Assembly: GCA_002382805.1 (NCBI GenBank)
Contig: DGAD01000037.1
Coordinates: 3,002 to 67,001, forward strand
Direction of reading: 5' to 3'
DNA length: 64,000 bases
Source of the DNA: Clostridiales bacterium UBA4039
Lineage (GTDB): Bacteria; Bacillota; Clostridia; Lachnospirales; Vallitaleaceae
Made by a program: the position numbers and the translations under genes. The notes beneath the pieces were generated by a model. The model had not been told where the DNA came from and ran no database searches. It saw only the letters and a program-made list of their open reading frames with translations. Shown piece by piece: positions 1 to 8,752 of the stretch (position 1 is the stretch's first letter; each line of letters starts with the position of its first letter).

Positions 1-226
1 CCATAATCAAACCATACGCCGGAATAATCTCTGTCATCCCCATCATGGCTAGACTCATTCCCATCATATACGCATATACCATCAGCATTAAGCACAGGAA
101 AATCCCAACTGCCAGCATTAGATAAAATCGACGTTTGTTGCGTATTTCTCCTTTGCTTTGGAATGTATTTAACTTAAATTGATTGATGAGTAATGTTCTA
201 GATAATAAGAGCACTTTATTTTTCAT
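1..226 (-). CDS. ABC transporter permease, N-terminal part (cut by window edge)
   Basis: The gene starts at ATG 226 and runs off the left edge, so only about 75 residues are visible. An AGGTGG-type ribosome-binding site lies just upstream, inside the end of the preceding ATPase gene, and the two genes overlap by 11 bases. The visible protein has a basic, cytoplasmic N terminus followed from about residue 40 by a long hydrophobic segment rich in Leu and Met, as in the first membrane segment of ABC-2 type permeases. The overlap with an ABC ATPase makes it the membrane partner of that ATPase. The substrate cannot be told from this fragment. Confidence 0.75.
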   Translation of the reverse strand, partial: MKNKVLLLSRTLLINQFKLNTFQSKGEIRNKRRFYLMLAVGIFLCLMLMVYAYMMGMSLAMMGMTEIIPAYGLIM

Positions 227-929
227 TGGCCACCTCCATAAAGAGGGCTTCCAGGGAGCTGTCTTTAATCAGTTCCTGTGTTGGCCCGTTTGCCATCAGA
301 TGCCCGGATTTGATAATGGCTATCTTATTGCATAGTTTTTCTGCTACTTCTAATACGTGAGTAGAAAAAAACACTGCACTTCCTTGTGCACAAAGCTCAC
401 GCATAGCATTTTTTAGGGTAATAGCCGCTTTGGGGTCCAAACCAACAAAGGGCTCATCTAAGATAAGAAGCTTCGGTCGATGAATTAACGCTGCAATAAT
501 TGCAACTTTTTGTTTCATACCGTGGGAGTAAGACGCAATCAAATCTCCTAAATCCTTCATAATCTCAAAATCCTCTGCATAACTTTCAATACGCAAAGTG
601 CGTTCCTTACTATCCACACCAAAAATATCTGCAATAAAATTGAGATACTGGATTCCCGTAAGGTGTTCATATAAATCCGGATTATCCGGAATATAAGCCA
701 TCATCTGTTTCGCTTTAATGGGTTGTTCCTTGATGGATATATCGTTAATCTTAATTTCCCCTTCTTCAAAATCAAGGATGCCTACTACTGATTTAATCGT
801 TGTACTTTTTCCAGCACCATTATGCCCGATAAATCCTAAAATATCACCTGATTCAACTGTCAAAGACAAATTATCTACCGCTTTTTTTCCACCTTTGTAC
901 GTTTTTGAAAAATTCGTAATCGTTAACAT
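216..929 (-). CDS. ABC transporter ATP-binding protein
   Basis: A 237-residue ATPase of the ABC-2 exporter type that would power the permease encoded just downstream. It shows Walker A (GHNGAGKST, about residue 37), a signature-like YSHGMKQKV, and Walker B with the following Glu (LLILDEPFVGLD), then the H-loop STH. The chosen start is ATG 929, preceded by AGGGGG at good spacing; a longer reading from 953 would overlap the upstream gene and lacks a better site. It lies 10 bases after the HTH regulator gene, so regulator, ATPase and permease form one operon. Such sets often export peptides or drugs or confer self-protection, but no substrate is indicated. Confidence 0.9.
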   Translation of the reverse strand: MLTITNFSKTYKGGKKAVDNLSLTVESGDILGFIGHNGAGKSTTIKSVVGILDFEEGEIKINDISIKEQPIKAKQMMAYIPDNPDLYEHLTGIQYLNFIADIFGVDSKERTLRIESYAEDFEIMKDLGDLIASYSHGMKQKVAIIAALIHRPKLLILDEPFVGLDPKAAITLKNAMRELCAQGSAVFFSTHVLEVAEKLCNKIAIIKSGHLMANGPTQELIKDSSLEALFMEVANEK

Positions 930-939
930 ACATATCCCC

Positions 940-1467
940 CTATTCTTCTTCACACGGTGATGAAATAAATGTTATCCTCCTAGGTTTTCGTTGACCATCC
1001 GCCTTGTTTTTGATCATCTCATTGATCAGCTCTCCAATTTTTTCCGCAAACTGAGCCATCTCGTCATCTGAAAGCATCAATGTTGACGTCCCCATAAAAT
1101 ACATATCCTTTTTAAAATCAGCATCTTCTTGTTTGATGTAATTGTGAAATGCTCCCATAATATTGAGTAAACCTATATCTAAAATCTGTATAATCGTCTC
1201 AAGGCTTTCTCCATCATTAATATGGTCTTCTTTTATACTATATACCTTTTCCACTGTTCCACGAATTTTATTTTCTTTAACCACCTGTATAAAGCCTGCA
1301 CTCTCAAGTGTTTTAACATGTCTATATAAGGTTGCTTGAGATACATCTGAAAGCTCTCCTGCAAGCTGTGATGTTGTCACTTCTTTTAAAAGCATACATG
1401 TCTGTAAAATTCGAAGTCGTATTGGGTGCATCAATAATTTATATGCATCCAGTGATGCTTTTTTCAT
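940..1467 (-). CDS. ArsR-like winged-helix transcriptional regulator
   Basis: A 175-residue protein with an N-terminal winged helix (about residues 8-75: HPIRLRILQ, then SQATLYRHVKTLESAGF as recognition helix and wing) of the ArsR/HTH_20 type, followed by a helical C-terminal half of about 100 residues that has no motif I can name and is probably a dimerisation or sensing part. It is the first gene of an operon with an ABC ATPase and permease and very likely controls it. Its promoter carries a long inverted repeat between the promoter elements, which fits autoregulation. An AGGAGG site supports the start. The inducing signal is unknown. Confidence 0.85.
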   Translation of the reverse strand: MKKASLDAYKLLMHPIRLRILQTCMLLKEVTTSQLAGELSDVSQATLYRHVKTLESAGFIQVVKENKIRGTVEKVYSIKEDHINDGESLETIIQILDIGLLNIMGAFHNYIKQEDADFKKDMYFMGTSTLMLSDDEMAQFAEKIGELINEMIKNKADGQRKPRRITFISSPCEEE

Positions 1468-1484
1468 ATATTTTTCCTCCTAAA

Positions 1485-1552
1485 AAACAGTTGCAAAAAA
1501 CACTAACATTATCACTTTTGATAATATTAGCATTATTGCAACTGTTTGTCAA
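1485..1552 (-). promoter_or_regulatory. Promoter and inverted-repeat operator of the HTH-ABC operon
   Basis: Reading the minus strand there is TTGACA (1552-1547), a 17-base spacer and TATAAT-like TAATAT (1529-1524). An imperfect inverted repeat of about 27 bases per arm spans 1485-1547. Its outer arms AAACAGTTGCAA (1485-1496) and TTGCAACTGTTT (1536-1547) are perfect complements. The repeat covers the spacer and -10, the usual place for a repressor. Confidence 0.8.
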
Positions 1553-1576
1553 TAAGGGTTTACATTGTTAGTATAC

Positions 1577-3271
1577 TTAATTCGAAGTTTTTATCCATTG
1601 ATAGTTTTCGTTGACATAGGGGTTAATTGCATCAAAGACATATCCTTCCCCATACAACATGTCATATTGAAACAAGTGTAAACGTTCATCACGTTTTTCT
1701 TGCGATATCCTTTGCAGATGTGTTGCCGCAATAGGTCCAATGTTATAGGTAATATTGGCCTGTCGCAGTACTTGTGCCGCTAATTCATAAGTATCAAGAT
1801 CCTTATCCTGTATTGGCATCGGATAATTACTCCATATGACGTATTCTGTGGCATAGAGATTCTCATCGACTAACTGGGTTGCTGTTAGTCCAAGGGGTGG
1901 CAGGTGATCTCCATATAACACTAATATAGTGGGTTCTGTATGTTGTTCTAACATCGTTACTAAGTCATTGATGAACTGATCCTCTTCTTTTAGTTGTGTC
2001 ATATAATAACCTAGCGGGTCTTCTTCTGGATATTTTCCGTGAGGCTGTACAGACACTGCAAAGATAAAGTCTCTTGCAGTTGTCGAATGCAATCTTTTTT
2101 GAATACTGTCTAGATATACCGCGTCTTTTGCCCATCCCAGTGCATTAAACTCTACCTGCTCCATACCTTCAAGCGATAAAAATGCGTCAAAACCCAACTG
2201 CTCATAGACTAAATGTCGATTATAGAATTCTCCAATATTGTTATGCATCGCATAAGTTGCATAACCATGATTTTTCAGATTATAGGCTAAGCTTTCCGCT
2301 GGTTTTTCTTTTAGAATCGCATTATATGGATATTCTCCCAGTCCAAAAAAATCCAGCTTCATCCCTGTTAAGACTTCAAACTCTGTGTTCGCGGTTCCAT
2401 CCCCTAGCACCGGAACGCCCAGCATACCAGAAGAATATATATCCATTAGCTCCATGTAGCGTGGCATCGGTTGTATTTTTTCCGTATTTTTCATTAGACG
2501 CTCCACATTAAATACCGATTCTAACTGTACCATAATAATGTTGGGTTTTATGTTGACCTTCTTTTCTTGGTGCGTTTTTTGCCACGCCTCTTGCACCATA
2601 GTTTTAGAATAGTCCTCTGGTTCTTGAATCCCTTGCCCAAGTAAGCTATCCGTAAAACAATACGTAAATCCGTAGTTGGCATAGCTTTGTTGAATGTCCA
2701 CCGGTTCTTCGCTACCCCTATCTTCTTCAGATTGCAATGGAATAATTGTAGCACTTCCTATAAATGCACTTACCAAAATTGTCGTGATAACACTGCGCTT
2801 TCTTTGCCGAACAGAATTTTGATGTATCGCCAACTGCTTCATGATTTTATACACCAGTACAGCTAATCCAGCCATTCCAATAATTAGCCATGCAATTTGA
2901 AGGGCCGAAAAATAATTTGGCAACAATAACACTGCATTCTTTACCACTTTTAGGTCCATGGCTGTCATTGGCGCCGTACGAAAAAAATTAAGCATGATAA
3001 AGTTGGCAATACCAATGGCCAACCAAATAAAAATCACCAAAAACTCAATCATATACCGGACCTTAAAAATCCCTGCAATAGATAATGTCAGCATAATTAT
3101 CAATGTATTTAAGCAAAAATAGAGTGTCTTTTCTGAAGCAAATTGCGCCAGTTCACTAAATGACCTTCCGTTAAGAACTTCTAATAAACAGTTCATTGCC
3201 ACTGCAATAATAAGTAAACGCAGTATTGACAACATATATTTTTTTATTTTTTTACCTTGAATTTTTTTCAT
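1577..3271 (-). CDS. LTA synthase family phosphoglycerol transferase-like sulfatase
   Basis: A 564-residue membrane protein with five hydrophobic segments in the first 180 residues (about 13-32, 50-70, 73-95, 124-144, 160-178) and an extracellular alkaline-phosphatase/sulfatase-fold domain from about 240 to 545. The family moves glycerol-phosphate from phosphatidylglycerol onto a growing polymer at the outer face of the membrane. Family landmarks are visible: NIIMVQLESVF with the metal-binding Glu, GDGTANTEFEVLTG with the catalytic Thr, and YGDHLPPLG near the C terminus. Length is slightly below the usual 600-650 residues of LtaS. It stands alone, so it could make lipoteichoic acid or a related polymer; a role as primase or as a different phosphotransferase is possible. 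Confidence 0.85.
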   Translation of the reverse strand: MKKIQGKKIKKYMLSILRLLIIAVAMNCLLEVLNGRSFSELAQFASEKTLYFCLNTLIIMLTLSIAGIFKVRYMIEFLVIFIWLAIGIANFIMLNFFRTAPMTAMDLKVVKNAVLLLPNYFSALQIAWLIIGMAGLAVLVYKIMKQLAIHQNSVRQRKRSVITTILVSAFIGSATIIPLQSEEDRGSEEPVDIQQSYANYGFTYCFTDSLLGQGIQEPEDYSKTMVQEAWQKTHQEKKVNIKPNIIMVQLESVFNVERLMKNTEKIQPMPRYMELMDIYSSGMLGVPVLGDGTANTEFEVLTGMKLDFFGLGEYPYNAILKEKPAESLAYNLKNHGYATYAMHNNIGEFYNRHLVYEQLGFDAFLSLEGMEQVEFNALGWAKDAVYLDSIQKRLHSTTARDFIFAVSVQPHGKYPEEDPLGYYMTQLKEEDQFINDLVTMLEQHTEPTILVLYGDHLPPLGLTATQLVDENLYATEYVIWSNYPMPIQDKDLDTYELAAQVLRQANITYNIGPIAATHLQRISQEKRDERLHLFQYDMLYGEGYVFDAINPYVNENYQWIKTSN

Positions 3272-3363
3272 CGCTCTCCAAACCCTTTTTTCTCTATCTA
3301 TTTTTTATCTATTCAAACTATATCATGTCATAGATTTTATCACTTATTTTTCATATGTCAATG

Positions 3364-3431
3364 AAGATATTTTCTTGACTTACGCCTCTCAAAGTGATAT
3401 TCTATCCATAAATATTTTAAGAAAATATCTT
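3364..3431 (+). promoter_or_regulatory. pyrBI promoter with a 13-base inverted repeat
   Basis: TTGACT (3375-3380), a 17-base spacer and TATTCT (3398-3403) make a good vegetative promoter. Two perfectly complementary 13-base arms, AAGATATTTTCTT (3364-3376) and AAGAAAATATCTT (3419-3431), flank it; the left arm touches the -35 box and the right arm falls just after the start point. They may be an operator or only a chance AT-rich match. Confidence 0.65.
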
Positions 3432-3434
3432 ATA

Positions 3435-3468
3435 CTTTTAAATGTAGTCCTGTGAGGCTAACAAAGGA
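3435..3468 (+). promoter_or_regulatory. Candidate PyrR-binding loop overlapping the pyrB ribosome-binding site
   Basis: The leader contains AGTCCTGTGAGGCT (3446-3459), which fits the conserved core of PyrR-binding RNA loops (ARUCCNGNGAGGYU). AGUC pairs with GGCU around a CUGUGA loop, and a lower stem of TGT/ACA and CTTT/AAAG flanks it. The 3' side of the lower stem includes the AAAGGAG ribosome-binding site of pyrB. Binding of PyrR plus UMP would therefore be expected to hide the ribosome-binding site. I see no terminator between the loop and pyrB, so control is more likely at translation than by attenuation. Confidence 0.75.
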
Positions 3469-3475
3469 GATTAAT

Positions 3476-4399
3476 ATGATTAAAGGAAAACACCTTATTG
3501 AACCTACGGATTTAACTCTTGATGAGCTGGAGGTCTTATTTGACCTTGCACTAAAAATAGAGGCTAATCCCAAGAACTACCTTAGTGAACTCAATGGCTA
3601 TCTACTAGCCTCATTATTCTATGAACCTTCCACGCGAACACGCTTTAGCTTCGAAGCAGCCATGCTTCGTCTTGGCGGTCAAGTCATCGGTTTCTCCGAA
3701 CCTAATTCTTCGTCTGTATCCAAAGGTGAATCTGTTGCCGACACCATCCGTACTGTTGCTTGCTATGCGGATATTGCCGTCATGCGCCATCCTAAAGAGG
3801 GTGCCCCAAAACTTGCCTCAAAGCGTTCTCCTATTCCGATTATCAACGCTGGTGACGGTGGACATCAACACCCGACCCAAACGTTAACGGATTTACTTAC
3901 CATTCGTTCCCTTAAAGGATCTATTGCAAATAAAGTTATCGGTTTTTGTGGCGATCTTAAGTTTGGGCGTACTGTCCATTCTCTCGTAAAAGCCATGGCA
4001 CGCTACGCCAATATCACTTTTGTGTTTATTTCACCACCGGAACTTGCCATGCCTTCACATATCAAAGATTCCCTTAAACCTCATCAAATTATCGAAGTGG
4101 ATAATCTAGAAGATGTTATTGATCAGCTTGATATCCTTTATATGACCCGTATCCAGCGCGAACGTTTCTTTAATGAAGAAGAATATCTGCGTTTAAAAAG
4201 TTATTTTGTTTTGACCAAAGATAAACTTCTTACATCCAAAAAAGATATGATTATCATGCATCCGCTGCCACGGGTTGATGAGATTCATCCAAGTGTTGAC
4301 GAAGATCCTCGTGCAGTATACTTTACCCAGGCAGGGTATGGCATGTATATACGTATGGCCCTCATCCTTAAACTTTTGAAAGGAGATCATCATGCTTAA
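3476..4399 (+). CDS. pyrB: Aspartate carbamoyltransferase catalytic subunit
   Basis: This 307-residue enzyme joins carbamoyl phosphate and aspartate to carbamoyl aspartate, the first committed step of pyrimidine synthesis, in the cytoplasm. The carbamoyl-phosphate loop [12 protein letters not shown] (about residues 49-60), the [14 protein letters not shown] block and HPLPRVDEI near the C terminus are intact. Start ATG 3476 is chosen because AAAGGAG stands seven bases before it. The reading frame overlaps pyrI by eight bases, as expected for subunits made in fixed ratio. The leader holds a likely PyrR-binding loop, so expression should fall when uridine nucleotides are plentiful. Confidence 0.97.
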   Translation: MIKGKHLIEPTDLTLDELEVLFDLALKIEANPKNYLSELNGYLLASLFYEPSTRTRFSFEAAMLRLGGQVIGFSEPNSSSVSKGESVADTIRTVACYADIAVMRHPKEGAPKLASKRSPIPIINAGDGGHQHPTQTLTDLLTIRSLKGSIANKVIGFCGDLKFGRTVHSLVKAMARYANITFVFISPPELAMPSHIKDSLKPHQIIEVDNLEDVIDQLDILYMTRIQRERFFNEEEYLRLKSYFVLTKDKLLTSKKDMIIMHPLPRVDEIHPSVDEDPRAVYFTQAGYGMYIRMALILKLLKGDHHA

Positions 4400-4823
4400 A
4401 GTTGAATCCATAAAAAAAGGAATCGTTATTGACCATATCCGTGCAGGACTCGGCTATCAGATTTTTACGGACCTCAAACTTGATCAGGTCGACTATACTA
4501 CTGCACTTATACGCAATGTCCCTTCAAAAAAACTGGGCAAAAAAGATCTCATCAAGATTGATAATGTCGTTGACCTTGACTTTGACATGCTTGGACTCCT
4601 TGACCCTAATATCACCGTTGTGATTATAGAAAATGAAGAGGTTCATGAAAAAGTCAAACTTTCTTTGCCAAAAAAGGTCCACGGTATGTTACAATGTAAA
4701 AATCCACGCTGCATTAGCACCGTCGAAAAAATAGATGATATTACATTTTATCTTGTCAACGATAAGACACGTGAGTACCGTTGCGAATACTGCGACACGC
4801 CTTATTACACACATAAGTCTTAG
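4392..4823 (+). CDS. pyrI: Aspartate carbamoyltransferase regulatory subunit
   Basis: A 143-residue regulatory chain that assembles with PyrB and binds nucleotides (CTP/UTP inhibit, ATP activates in known PyrBI enzymes). The N-terminal allosteric domain is followed by a zinc domain with four cysteines arranged as C-x4-C (CKNPRC) and C-x2-C (CEYC) near the C terminus, needed to hold catalytic trimers together. It overlaps the end of pyrB by eight bases, with its own AAAGGAG site inside pyrB. The presence of PyrI means the enzyme is of the allosteric class B type. No further pyr genes follow in this window. Confidence 0.96.
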   Translation: MLKVESIKKGIVIDHIRAGLGYQIFTDLKLDQVDYTTALIRNVPSKKLGKKDLIKIDNVVDLDFDMLGLLDPNITVVIIENEEVHEKVKLSLPKKVHGMLQCKNPRCISTVEKIDDITFYLVNDKTREYRCEYCDTPYYTHKS

Positions 4824-4872
4824 TTAAGCGCCACGTAAAGCGTTGACCAGATGCCATAGAAAGGTGATGCAT

Positions 4873-6810
4873 ATGTTACAGATCAACGCATTGCACTATA
4901 ATATTGGGGAGCGTTGTCTATTTGATAACTTGACCCTAACTATTGACCGACCTGATAAAGTCGGTCTTATTGGTGTTAACGGTTCCGGGAAGACAACACT
5001 ACTTCGAATGATTGCAGGTCAACTCACTCCTGATGCCGGAACCCTCAACACTCCCAAAAATTATCAGATTAATTATCTTCCTCAAGACCCTGTGTTTCCA
5101 GAAGATCAACGTATTATTGATTATATCTTTGACAGTGACCTTCCCGTAATACAAACCCTCAAAAAATATGAGACCATCTTAGAGGAACTACGTATAGATC
5201 CTGAAAACCCTAGCATAGCCGAAAAGCTTATTCATCTCCAAGAATCCATTGATCGTTTAGATGGTTGGGACTTGGAAAGTCAAATTAAAACCGTTATAAC
5301 AAAGCTTGATATTCCTAATATCAATACGCCTGTCAACCAATTGTCTGGCGGGCAAAAAAAACGTGTAGCTTTAGCTGCCGCTATTTTACGTCCCTCTGAC
5401 TTACTGATTCTTGACGAACCCACCAACCATCTTGATGATACAACCATCTTATGGCTAGAAGATTATCTCAAGAATTATTCCAAGTCAATCCTTTTGGTAA
5501 CTCATGATCGTTATTTTCTTGATCGCGTGACCAACCGGATTGTTGAACTTGACCATGGACAAATATATAGTTATCAAGGAAATTATTCTGTTTTTGTCGA
5601 AAAAAAAGCTGAACGTCTAGAGTTGGCTAGTACGTTAGAACAAAAACGTAAAAATCTCTATCGCAAAGAACTCGCATGGATGCGCACAGGTGCCAGAGCC
5701 CGTTCAACCAAACAAAAAGCCAGAATTGACCGTTTTCATGAAATTCAAGACCAATCCTTTGCTATGGATACTGCTGAGGTTGAACTTCTCACCGGATATA
5801 GCCGCATGGGAAAGAAAACAATCGAACTTGAACATGTCAGCATGGGATTTGATGATACACTTTTATTCAAAGACTTCTCTGTGCTTTTTCAAGCCAATGA
5901 CCGTGTAGGCATCATCGGTCCTAATGGTACCGGTAAGACGACCTTGTTAAACCTTATCACCGGTCAACTAAAACCACTGGAAGGTAGTATCAGCATTGGT
6001 CCTACCATAAAGATTGGATATTACAGTCAGCATTTTCCTGAGCCAAATATCTCCATGACATTAATTGAGTATATACGTGATACAGCCGAATATGTTGTTA
6101 CCCAATCCGGAGAACGCATCACTGCAACCGTCATGCTTGAACGCTTTTTATTTGATAAATCCACACACTATGCTCCCATTGAAAAATTATCCGGTGGAGA
6201 AAAACGGCGTCTATTTTTACTCAAAGTGCTTATGGAATCGCCTAATGTATTAATCCTTGATGAACCGACCAATGACCTAGACATTGATACATTAAAAGCG
6301 CTTGAAGATTACTTGGATGACTTTATTGGTATTGTTATTGTTGTCTCACATGATCGGTATTTTCTTGACCGCGTATGTAGGCGCCTGTTTATCATGCAAG
6401 CAAATTCTTTGGACATCAATGTATTAACGGGAAACTATAGTGAGATTCTTGAACAACATGGATATGCCACCCTCACCGGCTTAAATACACTACAAAACAC
6501 ATCCGAAAAAACAGCACCATCAAATAACTCCAATGCTGTATCTTCTTCACCTGCAGTCCCAAAAGTTGCACCTAACCAAGAAGATACACAACCTCGAAAG
6601 TTAACCTATAATGAAAAACGTGAGTTTAAAGGGCTAGATGAACACATCCATGCACTAGAAAAAAAGTTGGACACTCTTGAACAAACCATCCAAGAAAATC
6701 AATCCAACTACAGCTTGCTTGAAGAAGCAATGCAAGAAAAAGACGCCACAGAGCTTGAATTACTCGAAGCCATGGAGCGTCTAGAATTTCTCTCGACCTT
6801 ACGCCAATAA
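4873..6810 (+). CDS. ABC-F family ATPase (Uup-like, with C-terminal coiled coil)
   Basis: A 645-residue soluble protein with two ABC domains and no membrane segments. Domain 1 has GVNGSGKTT and LSGGQKKRVALAAAILRP with LLILDEPTNHLDD; the linker (about residues 230-300, rich in Arg/Lys with WMRTGARARSTKQKARI) is the ABC-F arm; domain 2 has GPNGTGKTT, LSGGEKRRLF and LILDEPTNDLD. A low-complexity Ser/Pro/Asn stretch and a charged coiled coil of about 80 residues end it, as in Uup. ABC-F proteins act on the ribosome or on nucleic acid junctions. Start ATG 4873 has AAAGGTG upstream. It follows pyrI by 49 bases but is unlikely to be part of pyrimidine synthesis. Confidence 0.92.
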   Translation: MLQINALHYNIGERCLFDNLTLTIDRPDKVGLIGVNGSGKTTLLRMIAGQLTPDAGTLNTPKNYQINYLPQDPVFPEDQRIIDYIFDSDLPVIQTLKKYETILEELRIDPENPSIAEKLIHLQESIDRLDGWDLESQIKTVITKLDIPNINTPVNQLSGGQKKRVALAAAILRPSDLLILDEPTNHLDDTTILWLEDYLKNYSKSILLVTHDRYFLDRVTNRIVELDHGQIYSYQGNYSVFVEKKAERLELASTLEQKRKNLYRKELAWMRTGARARSTKQKARIDRFHEIQDQSFAMDTAEVELLTGYSRMGKKTIELEHVSMGFDDTLLFKDFSVLFQANDRVGIIGPNGTGKTTLLNLITGQLKPLEGSISIGPTIKIGYYSQHFPEPNISMTLIEYIRDTAEYVVTQSGERITATVMLERFLFDKSTHYAPIEKLSGGEKRRLFLLKVLMESPNVLILDEPTNDLDIDTLKALEDYLDDFIGIVIVVSHDRYFLDRVCRRLFIMQANSLDINVLTGNYSEILEQHGYATLTGLNTLQNTSEKTAPSNNSNAVSSSPAVPKVAPNQEDTQPRKLTYNEKREFKGLDEHIHALEKKLDTLEQTIQENQSNYSLLEEAMQEKDATELELLEAMERLEFLSTLRQ

Positions 6811-6823
6811 ACAAAGTGGCTAT

Positions 6824-6890
6824 AAAACTATATGCTATCAGGTAGATAGCCTTTAAACTGGGCTTGATACAATTTAGCATATAGTTTTTT
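6824..6890 (+). terminator. Terminator of the ABC-F gene, embedded in the convergent exporter gene
   Basis: Arms AAAACTATATGCTA (6824-6837) and TAGCATATAGTTTT (6875-6888) are perfect 14-base complements, with a 37-base loop and a run of T to 6890 on the plus strand. The loop and right arm encode the last residues of the exporter on the other strand. The large loop makes efficiency uncertain. Confidence 0.6.
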
Positions 6891-8597
6891 ATTGTCTATT
6901 AGTTCGCTATGGGTGCCTTTTTCGACAATCCCATCTTCAGTTATTACCACAATCTGATCTGCATTTTGTATCGTTGATAACCTATGTGCAATAACAATGG
7001 TTGTTCTTCCCTTAGACAATTTGTCTAAAGCTTCTTGAATCATCTGTTCCGTTGTATTATCTAAGGCGGACGTTGCTTCATCTAAGATAAGAATTTTAGG
7101 ATTTTTCAAGAAAACTCTGGCAATGCTGATACGTTGCTTTTGTCCTCCCGACAGTCGTATGCCTCGTTCTCCTATATTTGTATCATACCCTTTAGGTAAG
7201 TTCATAATAAAATCATGAATTTTGGCATTTTTTGCCGCTTCAATCATTTCATCCTCGGTCGCCGTTATCCGCCCATATAAAATATTCTCACGGATGGTTC
7301 CTGCAAATAAAAAGACATCTTGAGAGACTAATCCGATATGTCCTCGAAGACTTGCCATCTTTATATCTCTTATATCTTTGTGGTCGAGTAATAACGCTCC
7401 TTTATCAATTTCATAAAATCTTGGTATCAAATGACAAAGTGTCGTCTTACCTCCACCGGATGGACCTACAAGTGCAAATGTCTTACCTGCTTCAATGGTC
7501 AAGTCTATATTTTGAAGTATTTTTTCATGATTATTATAAGAAAAACTTACATCCTTAAATTCAATATGACCTGTGACATCTTCCAAGTCGATAGCTCCTG
7601 GACGATCGGCAATCTCTGGTTCTTCGTCAAGTATCTCGATAAAACGCTCAAATCCGGTCATCCCCGATTCAAACTGCTGTACAAACTGCGTCAATCGCCG
7701 AACCGGCTGCAAAAACGAATTGACATATAGGGTAAATGCAATTAAATCAGCATAATCCATATCACCAATATAAATAAAATATCCACCGACACCAAGGACA
7801 ACCACATTAAGGATGTTAGTCAAAAATCCCATACCACTTAAAAAGATAGCCATGTTTTTATAGGCATAGTCCTTAGCCCCTCTAAATGTCAAGTTACCCT
7901 CATCAAATTTATCTATTTCGTAGTCTTCATTCGTAAATGACTGCGCCACTCGAATGCCTGATAAGCTACTTTCAAGATTAGCATTAACTCCGGCTATTTT
8001 TTCCTTGACGGCTTTAAAGCTTCGACTCATCTTGGTTCGTCGTTTAATGGCAAATACAATGAGAATCGGTATAAAAATATAGACTGACAATGCCAATCGC
8101 CATTCAATAATAATTAATGCGAAGAAAGAACCGACAAGCATAATTATGGATATAAACAAATCTTCCGGTCCATGGTGTGCAAGCTCTGTCATTTCATTCA
8201 AGTCATTAATCATCCTTGACATAATGTGCCCTGTTCTTGTTTTATCATAAAACTTAAAGGACAGCTTTTGTAAATGTGCAAACAATTCTTTTCGCATATC
8301 ATATTCCATGCGAACGCCAAGAATATGTCCATAAAAATCAACAATATACTGAAATACTGTACGAACGACGTACAGCAAGATCAATGCCCCAACAAAAATC
8401 AAATAAAATCTAAAGTCACTGTTGGCTTGAGCCATATCCGGCAAATAATCTTGCAAAGCCTTTCGTGTCAGCATAGGAAATATCAAATCAATGCCCGCAA
8501 TTAAAAACGCACAAAACATATCTAGCAAAAATAATTTTTTATGCGGTCTATAATACGCAATAAATCTTTTTAGTACACCTGAACTTACTTTTTTCAT
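6828..8597 (-). CDS. ABC transporter, fused permease and ATP-binding protein (exporter type)
   Basis: A 589-residue half-transporter that would work as a homodimer or heterodimer in the cytoplasmic membrane. Residues about 20-320 hold six membrane segments of an ABC_membrane domain; residues 345-585 hold the ATPase with GPSGGGKTTLC, the Q-loop at LVSQDVFLFAG, LSGGQKQRISIARV and ILILDEATSALD, then the H-loop AHRLSTI. Start ATG 8597 is chosen because AGGAGGCGC lies just before it; in-frame ATGs further up lack a site. It stands alone and ends facing the ABC-F gene. Candidate substrates are lipids or drugs; sequence alone does not decide. Confidence 0.9.
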   Translation of the reverse strand: MKKVSSGVLKRFIAYYRPHKKLFLLDMFCAFLIAGIDLIFPMLTRKALQDYLPDMAQANSDFRFYLIFVGALILLYVVRTVFQYIVDFYGHILGVRMEYDMRKELFAHLQKLSFKFYDKTRTGHIMSRMINDLNEMTELAHHGPEDLFISIIMLVGSFFALIIIEWRLALSVYIFIPILIVFAIKRRTKMSRSFKAVKEKIAGVNANLESSLSGIRVAQSFTNEDYEIDKFDEGNLTFRGAKDYAYKNMAIFLSGMGFLTNILNVVVLGVGGYFIYIGDMDYADLIAFTLYVNSFLQPVRRLTQFVQQFESGMTGFERFIEILDEEPEIADRPGAIDLEDVTGHIEFKDVSFSYNNHEKILQNIDLTIEAGKTFALVGPSGGGKTTLCHLIPRFYEIDKGALLLDHKDIRDIKMASLRGHIGLVSQDVFLFAGTIRENILYGRITATEDEMIEAAKNAKIHDFIMNLPKGYDTNIGERGIRLSGGQKQRISIARVFLKNPKILILDEATSALDNTTEQMIQEALDKLSKGRTTIVIAHRLSTIQNADQIVVITEDGIVEKGTHSELIDNKKLYAKLYQAQFKGYLPDSI

Positions 8598-8686
8598 CAA
8601 GCGCCTCCTCATAGTCAATCTAGTGTTTCAAATTAGAATATTAGCATATTAATTTTTTATTGTAAAGTGACAAGCAATTCAATGGA

Positions 8687-8716
8687 TTGCTTTTTCCCTT
8701 CATTGTGTTATATAAT
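8687..8716 (+). promoter_or_regulatory. Promoter of tpx
   Basis: TTGCTT (8687-8692), an 18-base spacer and a consensus TATAAT (8711-8716) precede the tpx gene, with AGGAGGT as ribosome-binding site at about 8741. No operator-like repeat is obvious. Confidence 0.6.
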
Positions 8717-8752
8717 GAGGGTACCAAACTAAACATAACAAGGAGGTAACTT

